Below, piece after piece: positions 1-8,785 of a stretch of 64,000 nucleotides of DNA (position 1 is its first letter; each line of letters starts with the position of its first letter). Source of the DNA: Desulfuromonas sp. (GTDB taxonomy: Bacteria; Desulfobacterota; Desulfuromonadia; Desulfuromonadales; Geothermobacteraceae); contig PKUA01000031.1 of assembly GCA_002868905.1 (NCBI GenBank), forward strand, positions 44,299 through 108,298. The letters are read 5' to 3'. The position numbers and the translations under genes are program-made. Under the pieces are notes generated by a model. The model saw nothing but the letters and a program-made list of their open reading frames with translations, had not been told where the DNA came from and made no database searches.

Positions 1-795
1 ATTGACGATCACCCCCTGCAGGGTGGTCCCGCCGAACAGGGACGCCTGCAGGCTGTCGACTTTCTCCGGCACCTCCAACAAGGGAAGATGGATTCGGCTG
101 ACCTTACCAGACTCGATCCGGACGGGGTTGCCGGGATAGTAACCGACGAAATCTCCCGACCGCAGCGGACCGACCCCCTGACCGCTGAGCCGTTTGCGCG
201 CCAGCAGGTAGTAGGTCCCGGCCGGCAATTCAGCCTCCACCAGGCCACCGTCATCGCTCGGACCGACCATGACGTACCCCATCCCCTTCAGTTCAGAGGT
301 CAGGTCGAGGTAGGCGTAGAGGGTCGCCCCGGCGAGTGGCGTGCCGTCGGCGCTCAGATTGGCCATGACCCCACTGTTCAGAAAAGGCTCCCCTTCGGGT
401 CGTTCTCCTGCGGTCCGAACCAGGCCGATACTGATATCGCGATTTTCCGACACGGAAACCGCAACTGGATTCCGCCCGTAATAGGCAAACACCCCGTCTC
501 CATCTGCAAAGAGGTAATACCTCCCCTCCGGCAGGACGAGCCCGAAACGGCCCTTATCATCACTCGGTGCCGAGCGGAACGGGGCCATGTTGCCGAGACG
601 GCTCGCCTCGACCGGCCAGGCCGAGATCGTCACGCCGGCATGCGGCTTCCCGTCGAGCATGGACTGCCCCAGCAGGTTCGGGGGTTGCTGGGGTCGACCG
701 GAGGCGGCACAACCGGTCAGGAGAAAGATTGCCAGCAGCAAAAGACCTGCCTGGCAAAAAGCCTTGGTCATTCGATTAATTCGAGCTGATTTCAT
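1..795 (-). CDS. Lipoprotein with repeated carboxypeptidase-regulatory-like modules, 3' end outside window
   Basis: The frame is open from 795 to the left edge, 265 codons with no stop, so the C-terminus is missing. The N-terminus has Lys/Arg residues, a hydrophobic stretch and the lipobox LLTGC near residue 29, predicting a lipid-anchored exported protein. At least two similar modules follow, each with a pattern of the type DG.P..G.....P.....G.Y.L (for example PEGRYYLFADG and PAGTYYLLARK). This recalls carboxypeptidase-regulatory or CarDB-like beta-sandwich repeats. An in-frame ATG at 771 is an alternative start; neither start has a strong ribosome site. The specific role is unknown. It lies downstream of the FmdE-permease pair on the same strand, about 100 nt away. 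Confidence 0.65.
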   Translation of the reverse strand, partial: MKSARINRMTKAFCQAGLLLLAIFLLTGCAASGRPQQPPNLLGQSMLDGKPHAGVTISAWPVEASRLGNMAPFRSAPSDDKGRFGLVLPEGRYYLFADGDGVFAYYGRNPVAVSVSENRDISIGLVRTAGERPEGEPFLNSGVMANLSADGTPLAGATLYAYLDLTSELKGMGYVMVGPSDDGGLVEAELPAGTYYLLARKRLSGQGVGPLRSGDFVGYYPGNPVRIESGKVSRIHLPLLEVPEKVDSLQASLFGGTTLQGVIVN

Positions 796-894
796 CAATT
801 ACGCCCGTCAAGTCCTTGCTGATGCCGGATGAACGGCAGAAAGCCGTCGAAGCTGCTTCGATCTGCCGACGGAGTTTCATCAAATCTCATCCCT

Positions 895-1851
895 TCAGGT
901 CCCCAGCAGCTGGTATCCCCATCCAAGCAGAATCGACACCGCCAGGCTGACCCCGAGAAACAGGCCGAGCACCCGCCTTCGGAACATCCCGCTCAGGGCG
1001 ATGATCGCCGGCAGACTCGACACCGGCCCGGCCAGCAGCAGGGTCAGGGCGGCGCCCTGATCAATGCCGCGTTGCAACAGGCCGTTCAAAATCGGGATCA
1101 ACGGAATCTGGTTGGTCGGCAGCGGCAACCCGATGAAGGCGGCCACCAACGGTGAAGTCACGCTGCGACCTCCGATCAGGGAAACGATCCACTCGGTCGG
1201 GACCAGTGTCACCAGGACTGCTTCGAGGAAGATCGCCAACAACAGAAACTTACCGGTGAACAGGGCGGCATCGAGGGACCGGTCAAATATAAAACGAAGC
1301 CGGCTCGCCCGCGGCACGATGGTCATGCTCTTGACCTTGATCCCCGCGTCGGCACCGATCTCAGCGGCGCTCGCCAGGCTTCCGTCCTCGCGATAAAGCG
1401 GCTTAAGCAACAGATCGTCATTTTCCCCGTTGCGACCGAAAAACCAATGAGCGCCAAGTCCGACCGAGAGGCCGAGCAACCCGGAACCGACCACCTTCAA
1501 CACCGCCCACTCCGGGCCGAGCCAGGTCCAGGTCAGCAGCAGGGCGTCGGGTCCCATGGTCGGCGAGGTGGCGAGGATCGCCAGCAACGGCGCCAGCGGG
1601 GTGCCGATCATCGCCAGGGAGATCACCACCGGCAGGATGCCGCAGGCGCAGAGTGGCGAGACCATGCCGACGCCGATGGCGATGAGGATGCCGAGCAGGC
1701 CGCTGCGCTTGACGGCGTTGCGGATGGTCAGGTCGAGTTTGTAGCCCTTGATGACACCGACGAGGAGGGCGGAGAGGAGAAATATCCACCACATCCGTCC
1801 CAGCTCGAGCAGCACGACGTCGAGCATCCGCATCCAGACCGAATCAGACAC
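895..1851 (-). CDS. ArsP/SO_0444-type inner-membrane permease with CxC motif
   Basis: This 318-residue polytopic membrane protein resembles the DUF318/ArsP_1 permease family, whose characterised members export metal or metalloid species. The conserved signature SPLCACGILPV sits in an early transmembrane helix and supplies a Cys-x-Cys pair; a second family block, SPTMGPDALL, follows. I chose GTG at 1851 because GGGGGAG lies six bases upstream; a TTG at 1869 is in frame but has no such site. The gene overlaps the 3' end of the FmdE-family gene by 8 nt, so the two are probably translationally coupled. The substrate cannot be read from sequence; a soft metal, arsenical or similar species is an inference from the family and the Cys pair. 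Confidence 0.75.
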   Translation of the reverse strand: MSDSVWMRMLDVVLLELGRMWWIFLLSALLVGVIKGYKLDLTIRNAVKRSGLLGILIAIGVGMVSPLCACGILPVVISLAMIGTPLAPLLAILATSPTMGPDALLLTWTWLGPEWAVLKVVGSGLLGLSVGLGAHWFFGRNGENDDLLLKPLYREDGSLASAAEIGADAGIKVKSMTIVPRASRLRFIFDRSLDAALFTGKFLLLAIFLEAVLVTLVPTEWIVSLIGGRSVTSPLVAAFIGLPLPTNQIPLIPILNGLLQRGIDQGAALTLLLAGPVSSLPAIIALSGMFRRRVLGLFLGVSLAVSILLGWGYQLLGT

Positions 1852-2326
1852 GATCGCTCCCCCCTTCAATGGTCAACAGCGTCGTGTCCGGCAGGTTCCA
1901 GAACTGTGGCAGCAGCCGGTCGAGGGTCTGGTCCATGACCGCACGACGCTTCTGCTGTTCATCCGCCAGAAGGCTTTCCCACCCCGCTTCCAGCTCGTTG
2001 CAGAGGTCACGATAGGTCGCCGCACGACAAAGCGTCGCCTCCGGCAGTCCGACCGTGATCGAGCGCCCCGGCACCTCCAGGGTCAGAGCGTGCCGCCCGT
2101 CATGCAGCACCCGCATTGTCCCGTCCTCTTCCCTGCATCCGGTCGCCTCGGCGATACCGTCGAGGGCGCAGGTCCGCACCCCGAAGGTGCCTCGCACCGC
2201 CTCGCTACCAGGCGCCAGGTACTGCAACGCCGCCAGTCCGAGCCGCCCGCCAAGGGTGCTCATTGGGCAACGATGGCCGTGCCGGTCGTAAATACGCTGA
2301 AAAAATGTCGGTGCGATAATAGGCAA
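1844..2326 (-). CDS. FmdE-family protein (formylmethanofuran dehydrogenase subunit E-like)
   Basis: A 160-residue soluble protein with the FmdE-family hallmark HGHRCP near residues 16-21, followed by a Gly-rich helix start (LGGRLGLAAL). Family members bind metal through this His/Cys region and occur in many non-methanogens as stand-alone proteins of unknown role. The start is TTG at 2326 with GGTGA eight bases upstream; an in-frame TGA two codons before it excludes a longer protein. It is the first gene of a pair with the CxC permease (8-nt overlap), so a metal-linked transport or sensing job is an inference. The zinc-ribbon tail of some FmdE proteins is absent. Family assignment is fairly sure, function is not. 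Confidence 0.7.
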   Translation of the reverse strand: MPIIAPTFFQRIYDRHGHRCPMSTLGGRLGLAALQYLAPGSEAVRGTFGVRTCALDGIAEATGCREEDGTMRVLHDGRHALTLEVPGRSITVGLPEATLCRAATYRDLCNELEAGWESLLADEQQKRRAVMDQTLDRLLPQFWNLPDTTLLTIEGGSDRV

Positions 2327-2384
2327 ATCAGTTCACCAAGGAAAAAGCGAATAAATTAATTTCGTACCCAAGCCCCAGGGCGAG

Positions 2385-2500
2385 GGATTTTGGCTCAGAT
2401 CAAGGCGGTCAAGGGAGAGCCGCACAGGCGTAGCGGAAGCTACGTCGAGCAGGATCGAGCGCAGACCAACGCCGAGCTGGGCCAAAAGAACCGCCCCTCA
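2385..2500. other. Non-coding spacer with a short hairpin and repeat-like composition
   Basis: The spacer between the FmdE gene and the AAA+ gene contains CGTAGC-GGAA-GCTACG (2429-2444), a perfect 6-bp stem, inside a GC-rich block that starts near TTTTGGCTCAGATCAAGG and ends near GGGCCAAAAG. It looks like a small dispersed intergenic element rather than coding DNA, but only one copy is in the window. No U-tract makes it a standard terminator. Confidence 0.3.
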
Positions 2501-3382
2501 CTAAAACTCGTAGTGGTGGGGACAGTCTGTGTTTCTAATTTCCCAATACTTCCGCGTCATATCGGGAGTCAAAAACTGCCGCACCTCCTTCAGCGCCCTG
2601 GCAAAATGCTCGTCGGTCACTTCGGTCGCATCCTGCTTGATGGCGTTGATGGTCGCTCGCTTGCAGAGAGATTCGATATCCCAGCCGACATAACCCTCCG
2701 CCTGCTCGGCGATCACCTTGCGGTCGATGCCGGGAGCGAGGTTCGGCATCTTGTCCATGTAGATGTCGAGCATCCCGAGTCGGTCCTCGGCGGTCGGAGG
2801 ATGAACGAACACCTTCCGATTGAATCGTTTCTTCTCCTTGATCAGCGCCTGGTCGACGGTGTCGATCCGGTAGCAGCTGCCGAGCAACGCCACCCCCTCG
2901 ACCCCGTTGATCCGGTCGACCTGCTCAATGAACAGGCGGGTCAGATCCTTGTCGGCGAAGGTCGGCGGGATCGCACGGCGATTACCGGGACTCCAGTCGT
3001 AATCGCAGCCGGCGCGAGGCGCCAGCCATTCACAGTCGGAGATGAACATGACGCACGGTGCCTCATGGATCGCCGTGTCGAATGCCTCTTTCAACTCGTC
3101 GTGCTTGCCGAGCATCTCCTGTCCGGAGACGTAGACAAAGCCGACACCGGCCTCCTTGGCGCACGCCTCGGCCAGCATGGTGATCCCGGTGCCGAGCGGT
3201 CCCCAGAGCATCACCCCGGCCGGCAGGCCAAGATCGTGCTGCAGGATCAACTCCGGCTTCTTGATCGGGAGACAGACCATCTCCTTGAGGGTCTCCTTGA
3301 CGTCGGCGTAACCCCCAATGTCGTCCCAGCAAAGATCCGGGTCACGGACTTCATAAAATAAGTTCTGTAATTTACGGTGCAT
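2501..3382 (-). CDS. AAA+ family protein with degraded Walker A, Walker B and sensor 1 (probable pseudoenzyme)
   Basis: A 293-residue single AAA+ module of the Cdc48/FtsH type, beginning WDDIGGYADVKETLKE (residues 19-34) and ending with a helical lid. The fold landmarks are intact but the chemistry is not. Walker A reads GPLGTGITM (61-69), with Ile where the catalytic Lys should be. Walker B reads FISDCE (113-118) instead of FIDEID. The sensor-1 region is GSCYR (168-172), without the usual Asn. The arginine-finger region KEKKRFNR (182-189) is altered. The frame has no stops or indels, which suggests a maintained non-hydrolysing protein rather than a fresh pseudogene. The start is ATG at 3382 with AGGA 11 nt upstream. 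A scaffold or regulatory role is inference. Confidence 0.75.
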   Translation of the reverse strand: MHRKLQNLFYEVRDPDLCWDDIGGYADVKETLKEMVCLPIKKPELILQHDLGLPAGVMLWGPLGTGITMLAEACAKEAGVGFVYVSGQEMLGKHDELKEAFDTAIHEAPCVMFISDCEWLAPRAGCDYDWSPGNRRAIPPTFADKDLTRLFIEQVDRINGVEGVALLGSCYRIDTVDQALIKEKKRFNRKVFVHPPTAEDRLGMLDIYMDKMPNLAPGIDRKVIAEQAEGYVGWDIESLCKRATINAIKQDATEVTDEHFARALKEVRQFLTPDMTRKYWEIRNTDCPHHYEF

Positions 3383-3540
3383 GCGTCATCTGTCCTAGGT
3401 TGTGGATTGAAGGTTCCCGCGCAGGGAAAACCAAGCTTGACAAGAGCAACAACTATGCCACCACCTGGTGCAAATTAACGAAGCAACGGAATGAGCAAGG
3501 TTGCCCTGAGGCATCGGGCGAGGCGAGGCTTAAACTGACA

Positions 3541-3649
3541 TGCCCCTCATCCGCCCTTATGGGCACCTCTCCCTCGGGGAGAAGGATGGTGTGTTGCAAC
3601 TGGAAAGCTTTGGATAAAAGCGATGATTTTGAACCAGCATGTGGAAACA
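3541..3649. repeat. Dispersed intergenic repeat, copy A
   Basis: This about 108-bp block begins CCCCTCATCCGCCCTTATGG, contains the hairpin-like CTCCCTCGGGGAG, and ends GCATGTGGAAA. It aligns along its length, in the same orientation, with 13971-14082 at well over half of positions. It lies directly upstream of the DUF2817 gene. It is part of an open frame that extends upstream of that gene but is not coding. Confidence 0.7.
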
Positions 3650-3747
3650 TTCAACCGGCCACGGTGTCAATCGATGCAGAACGGATGTTGTCGGATACAA
3701 TAGGAAAGCAGGTTCTCTCAGAGGGGATTACCGACCCAGGCCAGAAC

Positions 3748-4863
3748 ATGACCCAGGATTCAACCAACATTCCAGAGCAGGACAATGCCGAACGATTCTT
3801 TTCGGCCAATTATGCCGAAGCTCGAATCCGGTTTGTCGCAACGGCCAAAAAAGCCGGTGCGTCCCTGTTGTCCTACTCTATCGACGAGGAAACCTGCCCC
3901 GGCCTGAGCATCGACATTGCGACCATCGGCGGGAGCAACGCCCCGACTCTGTTGATCACTTCGGGTGTACATGGCGTTGAAGGCTATGCCGGTTCGGCCA
4001 TCCAGTTCGCCCTGCTCGAACAACTGATGGCGAATGACCAATTCAGAAAACTGAGAACGGTCCTGATTCATGCGGTCAACCCGTACGGGTTTGTTCACGG
4101 ACGAAGGGTCAACGAAGAGAACGTCGATCTCAATCGCAATTTCCACGCATCGCAGGAAGACTATGCCGGAGCACCCGAAACCTATTCCCGGCTTGACCGG
4201 TTTCTTAATCCAACCACCCGGTCACGTGCATTCGACCTCTTTTATCCGCAGGCCCTCCTCACGATAGCACGTTACGGCCAGCCGGCATTGCGACAGGCGG
4301 TCGCCGGGGGGCAATACGCCTTCCCCCGTGGCCTGTTTTTTGGTGGTAAGGGACCTAGCCGGCCGGCTCGCATCATCCAGGAACATGCTGCGTCATGGCT
4401 TTCGGGAGCAGATGGGGTTCTCCATCTCGACCTGCATACCGGACTCGGGTCATGGGGAGCAGCGAAAATGTTGCTGGAACCGGAGGAATCACGCCATGCA
4501 GCCTGGTACGCGGAGAACTTCGGTGCCGAAACGATTGTCTCGGGCGGGCAAACAGGTCGCTCAGCCTACGAGGCTTCCGGTCTGTTCGGTCTCTGGATGC
4601 AGCGACTTTTCGGTAAGTACCACTACCGGTTTGCGACTCTCGAATTCGGCACCTACCCGGTTCTCCGTGTCTTGCAGGCGCTGCGGGCGGAAAACCGAGC
4701 TCACCATTATTCCGGGCCGGGAAAGAAGGATTACGCCAAATCCAAGGCGCAACTCATCGAATGTTTCTGTCCGGCATCACCGGCCTGGCGAAGCAAAGTG
4801 GTTCAAACCGGCATTCATCTGATCGGGCGAGGTTACCGCGCAATGTCCAGTGGGGACAGCTGA
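3748..4863 (+). CDS. DUF2817 / M14-like zinc peptidase-family protein
   Basis: A 371-residue protein of the DUF2817 family, related to M14 zinc carboxypeptidases. Visible metal ligands are HGVE (His75, Glu78) in SGVHGVEGYAGS and a second His in HLDLHTGLG (His230). The substrate-binding VDLNRNF motif is at 126-132. These match an intact M14-type active-site framework, so hydrolysis of a peptide or amide is likely, with unknown substrate. There is no signal peptide, so it should be cytoplasmic. I place the start at ATG 3748 because the longer in-frame extension to 3400 runs through repeat A and is not protein-like. The ribosome site is weak. The gene is convergent with the TonB receptor gene (22 nt gap). 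Confidence 0.8.
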   Translation: MTQDSTNIPEQDNAERFFSANYAEARIRFVATAKKAGASLLSYSIDEETCPGLSIDIATIGGSNAPTLLITSGVHGVEGYAGSAIQFALLEQLMANDQFRKLRTVLIHAVNPYGFVHGRRVNEENVDLNRNFHASQEDYAGAPETYSRLDRFLNPTTRSRAFDLFYPQALLTIARYGQPALRQAVAGGQYAFPRGLFFGGKGPSRPARIIQEHAASWLSGADGVLHLDLHTGLGSWGAAKMLLEPEESRHAAWYAENFGAETIVSGGQTGRSAYEASGLFGLWMQRLFGKYHYRFATLEFGTYPVLRVLQALRAENRAHHYSGPGKKDYAKSKAQLIECFCPASPAWRSKVVQTGIHLIGRGYRAMSSGDS

Positions 4864-4885
4864 GAGGAACGCATCTTCCGGACCT

Positions 4886-6967
4886 CTAGAATCTGAAGCT
4901 CACCTCACCCCAGAAACTCCGCCCCTCGAGCGGATAATCGTCCGGAATCCTCTCGGTGCTCGGCTCGCGGGCGTCCTCGTCGAACAGGTTGCGACCGGCC
5001 AGGGCCACATCGAGATTGCGCACAAACAGGTTCTTCCAGCGCAGGGTCAGGTCGACCAGCACGTAATCGTCGATCTCGTCACGGCTGTCGCCGGGGAAGC
5101 GTGCCCGGTCCATGACCCAGTTGACGGTCGGGTGAATCGAGCCGTTACCAAGGAAGGTGTAATGCGCGCCGAGGTAGAGCTGCTGGCGCGGGGCGTCAGG
5201 AACGGCCCGGTCGGTCTTTTCGTTGATAGAGTGTTGGTAGGCGTAGTTGCCGGACAAGCGCAGATCCTCAGTAGCATCCCAGTTGATTTCGACCTCACCG
5301 CCGTACCCTTCCTGGTCACGTGCATTTTTGGCCGTTGCTGTGTCCGCACCGAGGTCGGGGACGGTATCTATCAAACCATCAATTTTGTAATAAAACAGAC
5401 TGGCGACCAACTGTAGATCGAAGGTCGGGCGATAATCGAATACCAGTTCGCCGGTATCGATGACCTCAGGGTCGAGGGACTTGTTCCCTAAAGCAATTGG
5501 ATTCTGATCCGCGTAAAACTCCGCGAAGGAAGGTGCCCGAAAAGCCCTTCCGTAAAGTATTTTTGCTGTCAGATCGTGCCGGGCATTCCAGACGAGTGCG
5601 AGCCTGGGATTAAGGGTACTGCCGAAATCGGAATACCGGTCGTAACGCAAACCGGCCGTCAGCTCCCAATCTGCCGTTATCAACCACTCATCCTGAAAAA
5701 TGAGATACCAGAGATCGCGATTCTGATTCTGAATATACACATAAGGAGTTCCGCTTACATCGGTCAATTGCCCGTCAATGGCGCCGGGGCCGAAATTCTT
5801 TTTCTCTCCGGCCTCCATTTCCTGGTGCTGAAAGCCGGTTCCGAACAGCAGCCGGTGATCAGTGAACCCGCTCCATGCGGCACTGAACCTCCCTTCAAAA
5901 TAGCGGATGATCCCACGCGGCTGTCCAACCATCCCATCTTCAAATCCAGCCGTACCGGGAGGAAGAATAACGAATTCCGTATCATCATCCAGGTGCATGT
6001 AGCTCAGAACGGTATCGAACTCGAAATTTTCAACCAGGTCGTTGTTGTTCCATAAAAGATCGGCTCGCCAGATGGAATCGTCCTGTCTTCCAACCGGGTC
6101 GAGGGCCTGGGCCGCCCCGGCTCCCTGACCGGCATCCATCAGCTGCCAGTGCCAGAGCCGAAAATCGACATCGTCGTAACGCAGGTCAAGATGACTGTTC
6201 AGCATTTTATACCGCGTACTGAGCGGACCCGGCGCCAGCGAGGCATCGGTCCCCGTCATTTGGTCGAGGATGGACTGGAAGTCCGATTTGACGATCCGGC
6301 CGTCGTCCCCGTCGGTCTGCCTCCATTCCAAAGAGAAACTCCCCTCCAACTCGCCCCATTCCTGGCCGACCTGCAACCACGCATCACGGTTGTCGAACGA
6401 CCCGAGGCGGGCACCGACATCAACCCCATCGATTTCGTTCCCCTGCTTGGTGATGATGTTGATCACACCGGAAAAAGCATCCGCTCCGTAGATGGCCGAA
6501 CCGGGGCCTCGCAGGACCTCTATCCGGGAGACATTCTCCAGCGGAAACCGGAACAAATTGGGTGTTCCCCCTGACCAGGAGAAAGGAAACGGCAAACCAT
6601 TCAACAGGAACAGCACATGCGGATTATGTCCGGTGTGAATACCTCGGATAGAATAGATCGGCCTGGTCCGGTTCAGGTTCGAAAGAGAGACATGGAGACC
6701 GGGAACCGACTCGAGTGCCTCCATGACGGTGCGAGCCCCCATCTCCTCGATGTCCCGCGCCGTGATCAGGCTGGCGACCGCCGGCGCCCTGGAGACCGGC
6801 TTGCTGCTGCCGGTGGCGATAGTGATGAAAGCCTCGTCACCATAGAGATCGCTCAATTCGGCATCGACATCGGCCATTGCAACGAGGTCTTTGGCCGAAA
6901 CGGCCAAGGGAGTCAATACTGCGACGAGGAAGGGGAGTACGACGACAACAACGGTGAACCAGCGCAT
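4886..6967 (-). CDS. TonB-dependent outer-membrane receptor
   Basis: A 693-residue outer-membrane beta-barrel receptor with signal peptide (MRWFTVVVVVLPFL..., cleavage after AVSA). Next come a plug domain at roughly residues 50-160 (TARDIEEMGARTVMEALESV, then IEVLRGPGSAIYGADAFSGVINIITK), a long beta-barrel, and a terminal aromatic SFRF typical of BAM-inserted barrels. ATG 6967 is preferred over ATG 6973 because AAGGAG sits six bases before 6967 but touches 6973. It resembles vitamin B12/siderophore-type receptors with a BtuB/CirA-like plug; the ligand cannot be decided. No TonB, ExbBD or periplasmic binding protein is adjacent. The 302-nt divergent gap to glpK probably holds its promoter. Confidence 0.9.
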   Translation of the reverse strand: MRWFTVVVVVLPFLVAVLTPLAVSAKDLVAMADVDAELSDLYGDEAFITIATGSSKPVSRAPAVASLITARDIEEMGARTVMEALESVPGLHVSLSNLNRTRPIYSIRGIHTGHNPHVLFLLNGLPFPFSWSGGTPNLFRFPLENVSRIEVLRGPGSAIYGADAFSGVINIITKQGNEIDGVDVGARLGSFDNRDAWLQVGQEWGELEGSFSLEWRQTDGDDGRIVKSDFQSILDQMTGTDASLAPGPLSTRYKMLNSHLDLRYDDVDFRLWHWQLMDAGQGAGAAQALDPVGRQDDSIWRADLLWNNNDLVENFEFDTVLSYMHLDDDTEFVILPPGTAGFEDGMVGQPRGIIRYFEGRFSAAWSGFTDHRLLFGTGFQHQEMEAGEKKNFGPGAIDGQLTDVSGTPYVYIQNQNRDLWYLIFQDEWLITADWELTAGLRYDRYSDFGSTLNPRLALVWNARHDLTAKILYGRAFRAPSFAEFYADQNPIALGNKSLDPEVIDTGELVFDYRPTFDLQLVASLFYYKIDGLIDTVPDLGADTATAKNARDQEGYGGEVEINWDATEDLRLSGNYAYQHSINEKTDRAVPDAPRQQLYLGAHYTFLGNGSIHPTVNWVMDRARFPGDSRDEIDDYVLVDLTLRWKNLFVRNLDVALAGRNLFDEDAREPSTERIPDDYPLEGRSFWGEVSFRF

Positions 6968-7207
6968 CGGCATCTCCTTGAAGGGTCGTAATGGCCCTGC
7001 ACCACTGCATTCCCCCTCAGCAGAGTTGGATCATAGTCGATGTCTTAGCTTTGGATACAACGATTGCCGAACGGCATGGCATAGAATCATTAAAAAATAT
7101 AATGATCAATCTCTCATCTTTGTCTCATTAAGTCAACAGGAAACGACCGCAAGCATCTTGACTTCATTGCTTCAAATAGAACCGGGCCGAATCACCGGCC
7201 ACAAAAC

Positions 7208-7236
7208 CTGCGTTGCTCGCCGAGCGCTGCTATAAT
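7208..7236 (+). promoter_or_regulatory. Possible glpK promoter (-10 TATAAT)
   Basis: A perfect TATAAT at 7231-7236 lies 40 nt before the glpK start. The upstream -35 region is poor: CTGCGT around 7209 at 16-nt spacing is the best I see. The rest of the 302-nt gap between the TonB receptor and glpK is AT-rich around 7085-7130, with no other clear signal. Confidence 0.35.
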
Positions 7237-7275
7237 AGTTTGCAATAAATGACCAACTCAAGGCCCGGAGGGAAC

Positions 7276-8754
7276 ATGCCCGACTATATCCTCGCCATCG
7301 ACCAGGGGACGACCGGCAGCACTGCCCTGCTGATTGATCATGACCTCACCATCCAGGGAAAAAACAATATTGAATTCCCGCAGCACTTCCCCCAACCGGG
7401 GTGGGTTGAGCACGATGCGGAGGAGATCTGGGGATCGGTCCGAGAGGCGGTGTCAGGATTACTTGAGAGCACGAAGGTGAAGCCGACCAGCATCGCGGCG
7501 ATCGGCATCACCAACCAGCGGGAGACCACCCTGATGTGGGACCGGGCCACCGGCGACCCGGTCGGCCGGGCCATCGTCTGGCAGGACCGGCGCACCGCCG
7601 ACATTTGCCAGGAGCTGAAGGAGCGTGGGCTGGAACCGTATTTCCGGGCACAGACAGGCCTGGTCTTCGACCCCTACTTTGCGGGGACCAAGCTGACCTG
7701 GATGCTCAGGGAGAATGACTCCCTGCGACAGCACGCGTCCGCTGGGAAACTCGCCTGCGGCACCATCGACAGTTTCCTGGTCTGGCGCCTCTCCGGCGGC
7801 AAAGCCCACGTCACAGACGTCTCCAACGCATCGCGCACCCTGTTGATGGACCTCGATTCCCTCGCATGGGACTCCGGATTGGCCAAACAGTTGGAGGTCC
7901 CGCTCCCACTGCTGCCGGAGATTCACCCCTCGTCAACCGAATACGCCAAGACCGCAGGGCTCGATTTCCTGCCTGACGGCCTCCCGATCGCCGGCATGGC
8001 GGGTGACCAGCAGGCCGCTCTGTTCGGCCAGGCCGGTTTCGACGTCGGAAACGGCAAATGCACCTACGGCACCGGAGCGTTCCTGCTGGTCAACACCGGC
8101 GAAAAACCGGTGCCGAGCGACAGCGGGCTGCTCACCACCGTCGGCTTGCAGGTTGAAGGCAAAACCAGCTATGCCCTGGAAGGGAGCGCCTTCATCGCCG
8201 GCGCCGCCGTTCAATGGTTGCGTGACGGCCTGAACTTTATCGAGGATTCGCCTGAGGTTGAAGCTCTTGCCAGCCAGGTCGAGGACAACGGCGGTGTGGT
8301 GTTCGTCCCCGCGCTGACCGGACTCGGCGCACCGCATTGGCGACCGGAGGCGCGCGGTCTGATCTGCGGCCTGACCCGCGGCACCACCCGCGCCCACTTG
8401 GCGCGTGCGACGCTGGAAGGGATCGCCCTGCAGATTCACGACCTGGCCGAGGCGATGACGCAAGACCTGGGTCAGCCGCTTGCGGAGTTCAAGGTCGACG
8501 GCGGCGCCGCCGCCAACGACCTGCTGATGCAGATTCAGGCCGACCTTCTGCTGACCGACGTCGTGCGACCGCAGACAGTCGAAACCACCTCACTCGGTGC
8601 GGCGATGCTGGCAGGATTGGCAGTCGGTTTCTGGAACGGGCTGGATGAGTTGCGGGCAAGCTGGCGCGAGGAGAGGCGATTCAAACCGACAACCTCGGCA
8701 AAGAAACGAGAGACATTGCTGCAACAGTGGCGGGATGCCGTCGGGAAGACCTGA
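7276..8754 (+). CDS. glpK: Glycerol kinase
   Basis: A 492-residue FGGY-family kinase that phosphorylates glycerol to sn-glycerol-3-phosphate using ATP in the cytoplasm. The N-terminal AIDQGTTGSTALL phosphate loop, GITNQRETT, AIVWQDRRT and the C-terminal LKVDGGAAAN-like block (FKVDGGAAANDLLMQ) are all present, and length matches the family. ATG 7276 follows GGAGGGAAC; an upstream in-frame start at 7249 lacks a ribosome site. No glpF, glpD or glpR is nearby, so the gene stands alone, convergent with a small unknown gene. The 3' end is followed by 31 nt without a clear terminator. Confidence 0.95.
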   Translation: MPDYILAIDQGTTGSTALLIDHDLTIQGKNNIEFPQHFPQPGWVEHDAEEIWGSVREAVSGLLESTKVKPTSIAAIGITNQRETTLMWDRATGDPVGRAIVWQDRRTADICQELKERGLEPYFRAQTGLVFDPYFAGTKLTWMLRENDSLRQHASAGKLACGTIDSFLVWRLSGGKAHVTDVSNASRTLLMDLDSLAWDSGLAKQLEVPLPLLPEIHPSSTEYAKTAGLDFLPDGLPIAGMAGDQQAALFGQAGFDVGNGKCTYGTGAFLLVNTGEKPVPSDSGLLTTVGLQVEGKTSYALEGSAFIAGAAVQWLRDGLNFIEDSPEVEALASQVEDNGGVVFVPALTGLGAPHWRPEARGLICGLTRGTTRAHLARATLEGIALQIHDLAEAMTQDLGQPLAEFKVDGGAAANDLLMQIQADLLLTDVVRPQTVETTSLGAAMLAGLAVGFWNGLDELRASWREERRFKPTTSAKKRETLLQQWRDAVGKT

Positions 8755-8785
8755 TCAGGTACGTGGCAGGCGGCCGGTCGGGAAT

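Noticed and set aside
2390..3361. 323-codon plus-strand frame opposite the AAA+ gene
   Set aside because: It begins in the hairpin spacer and shows no recognisable domain; the minus strand encodes a clear AAA+ fold.
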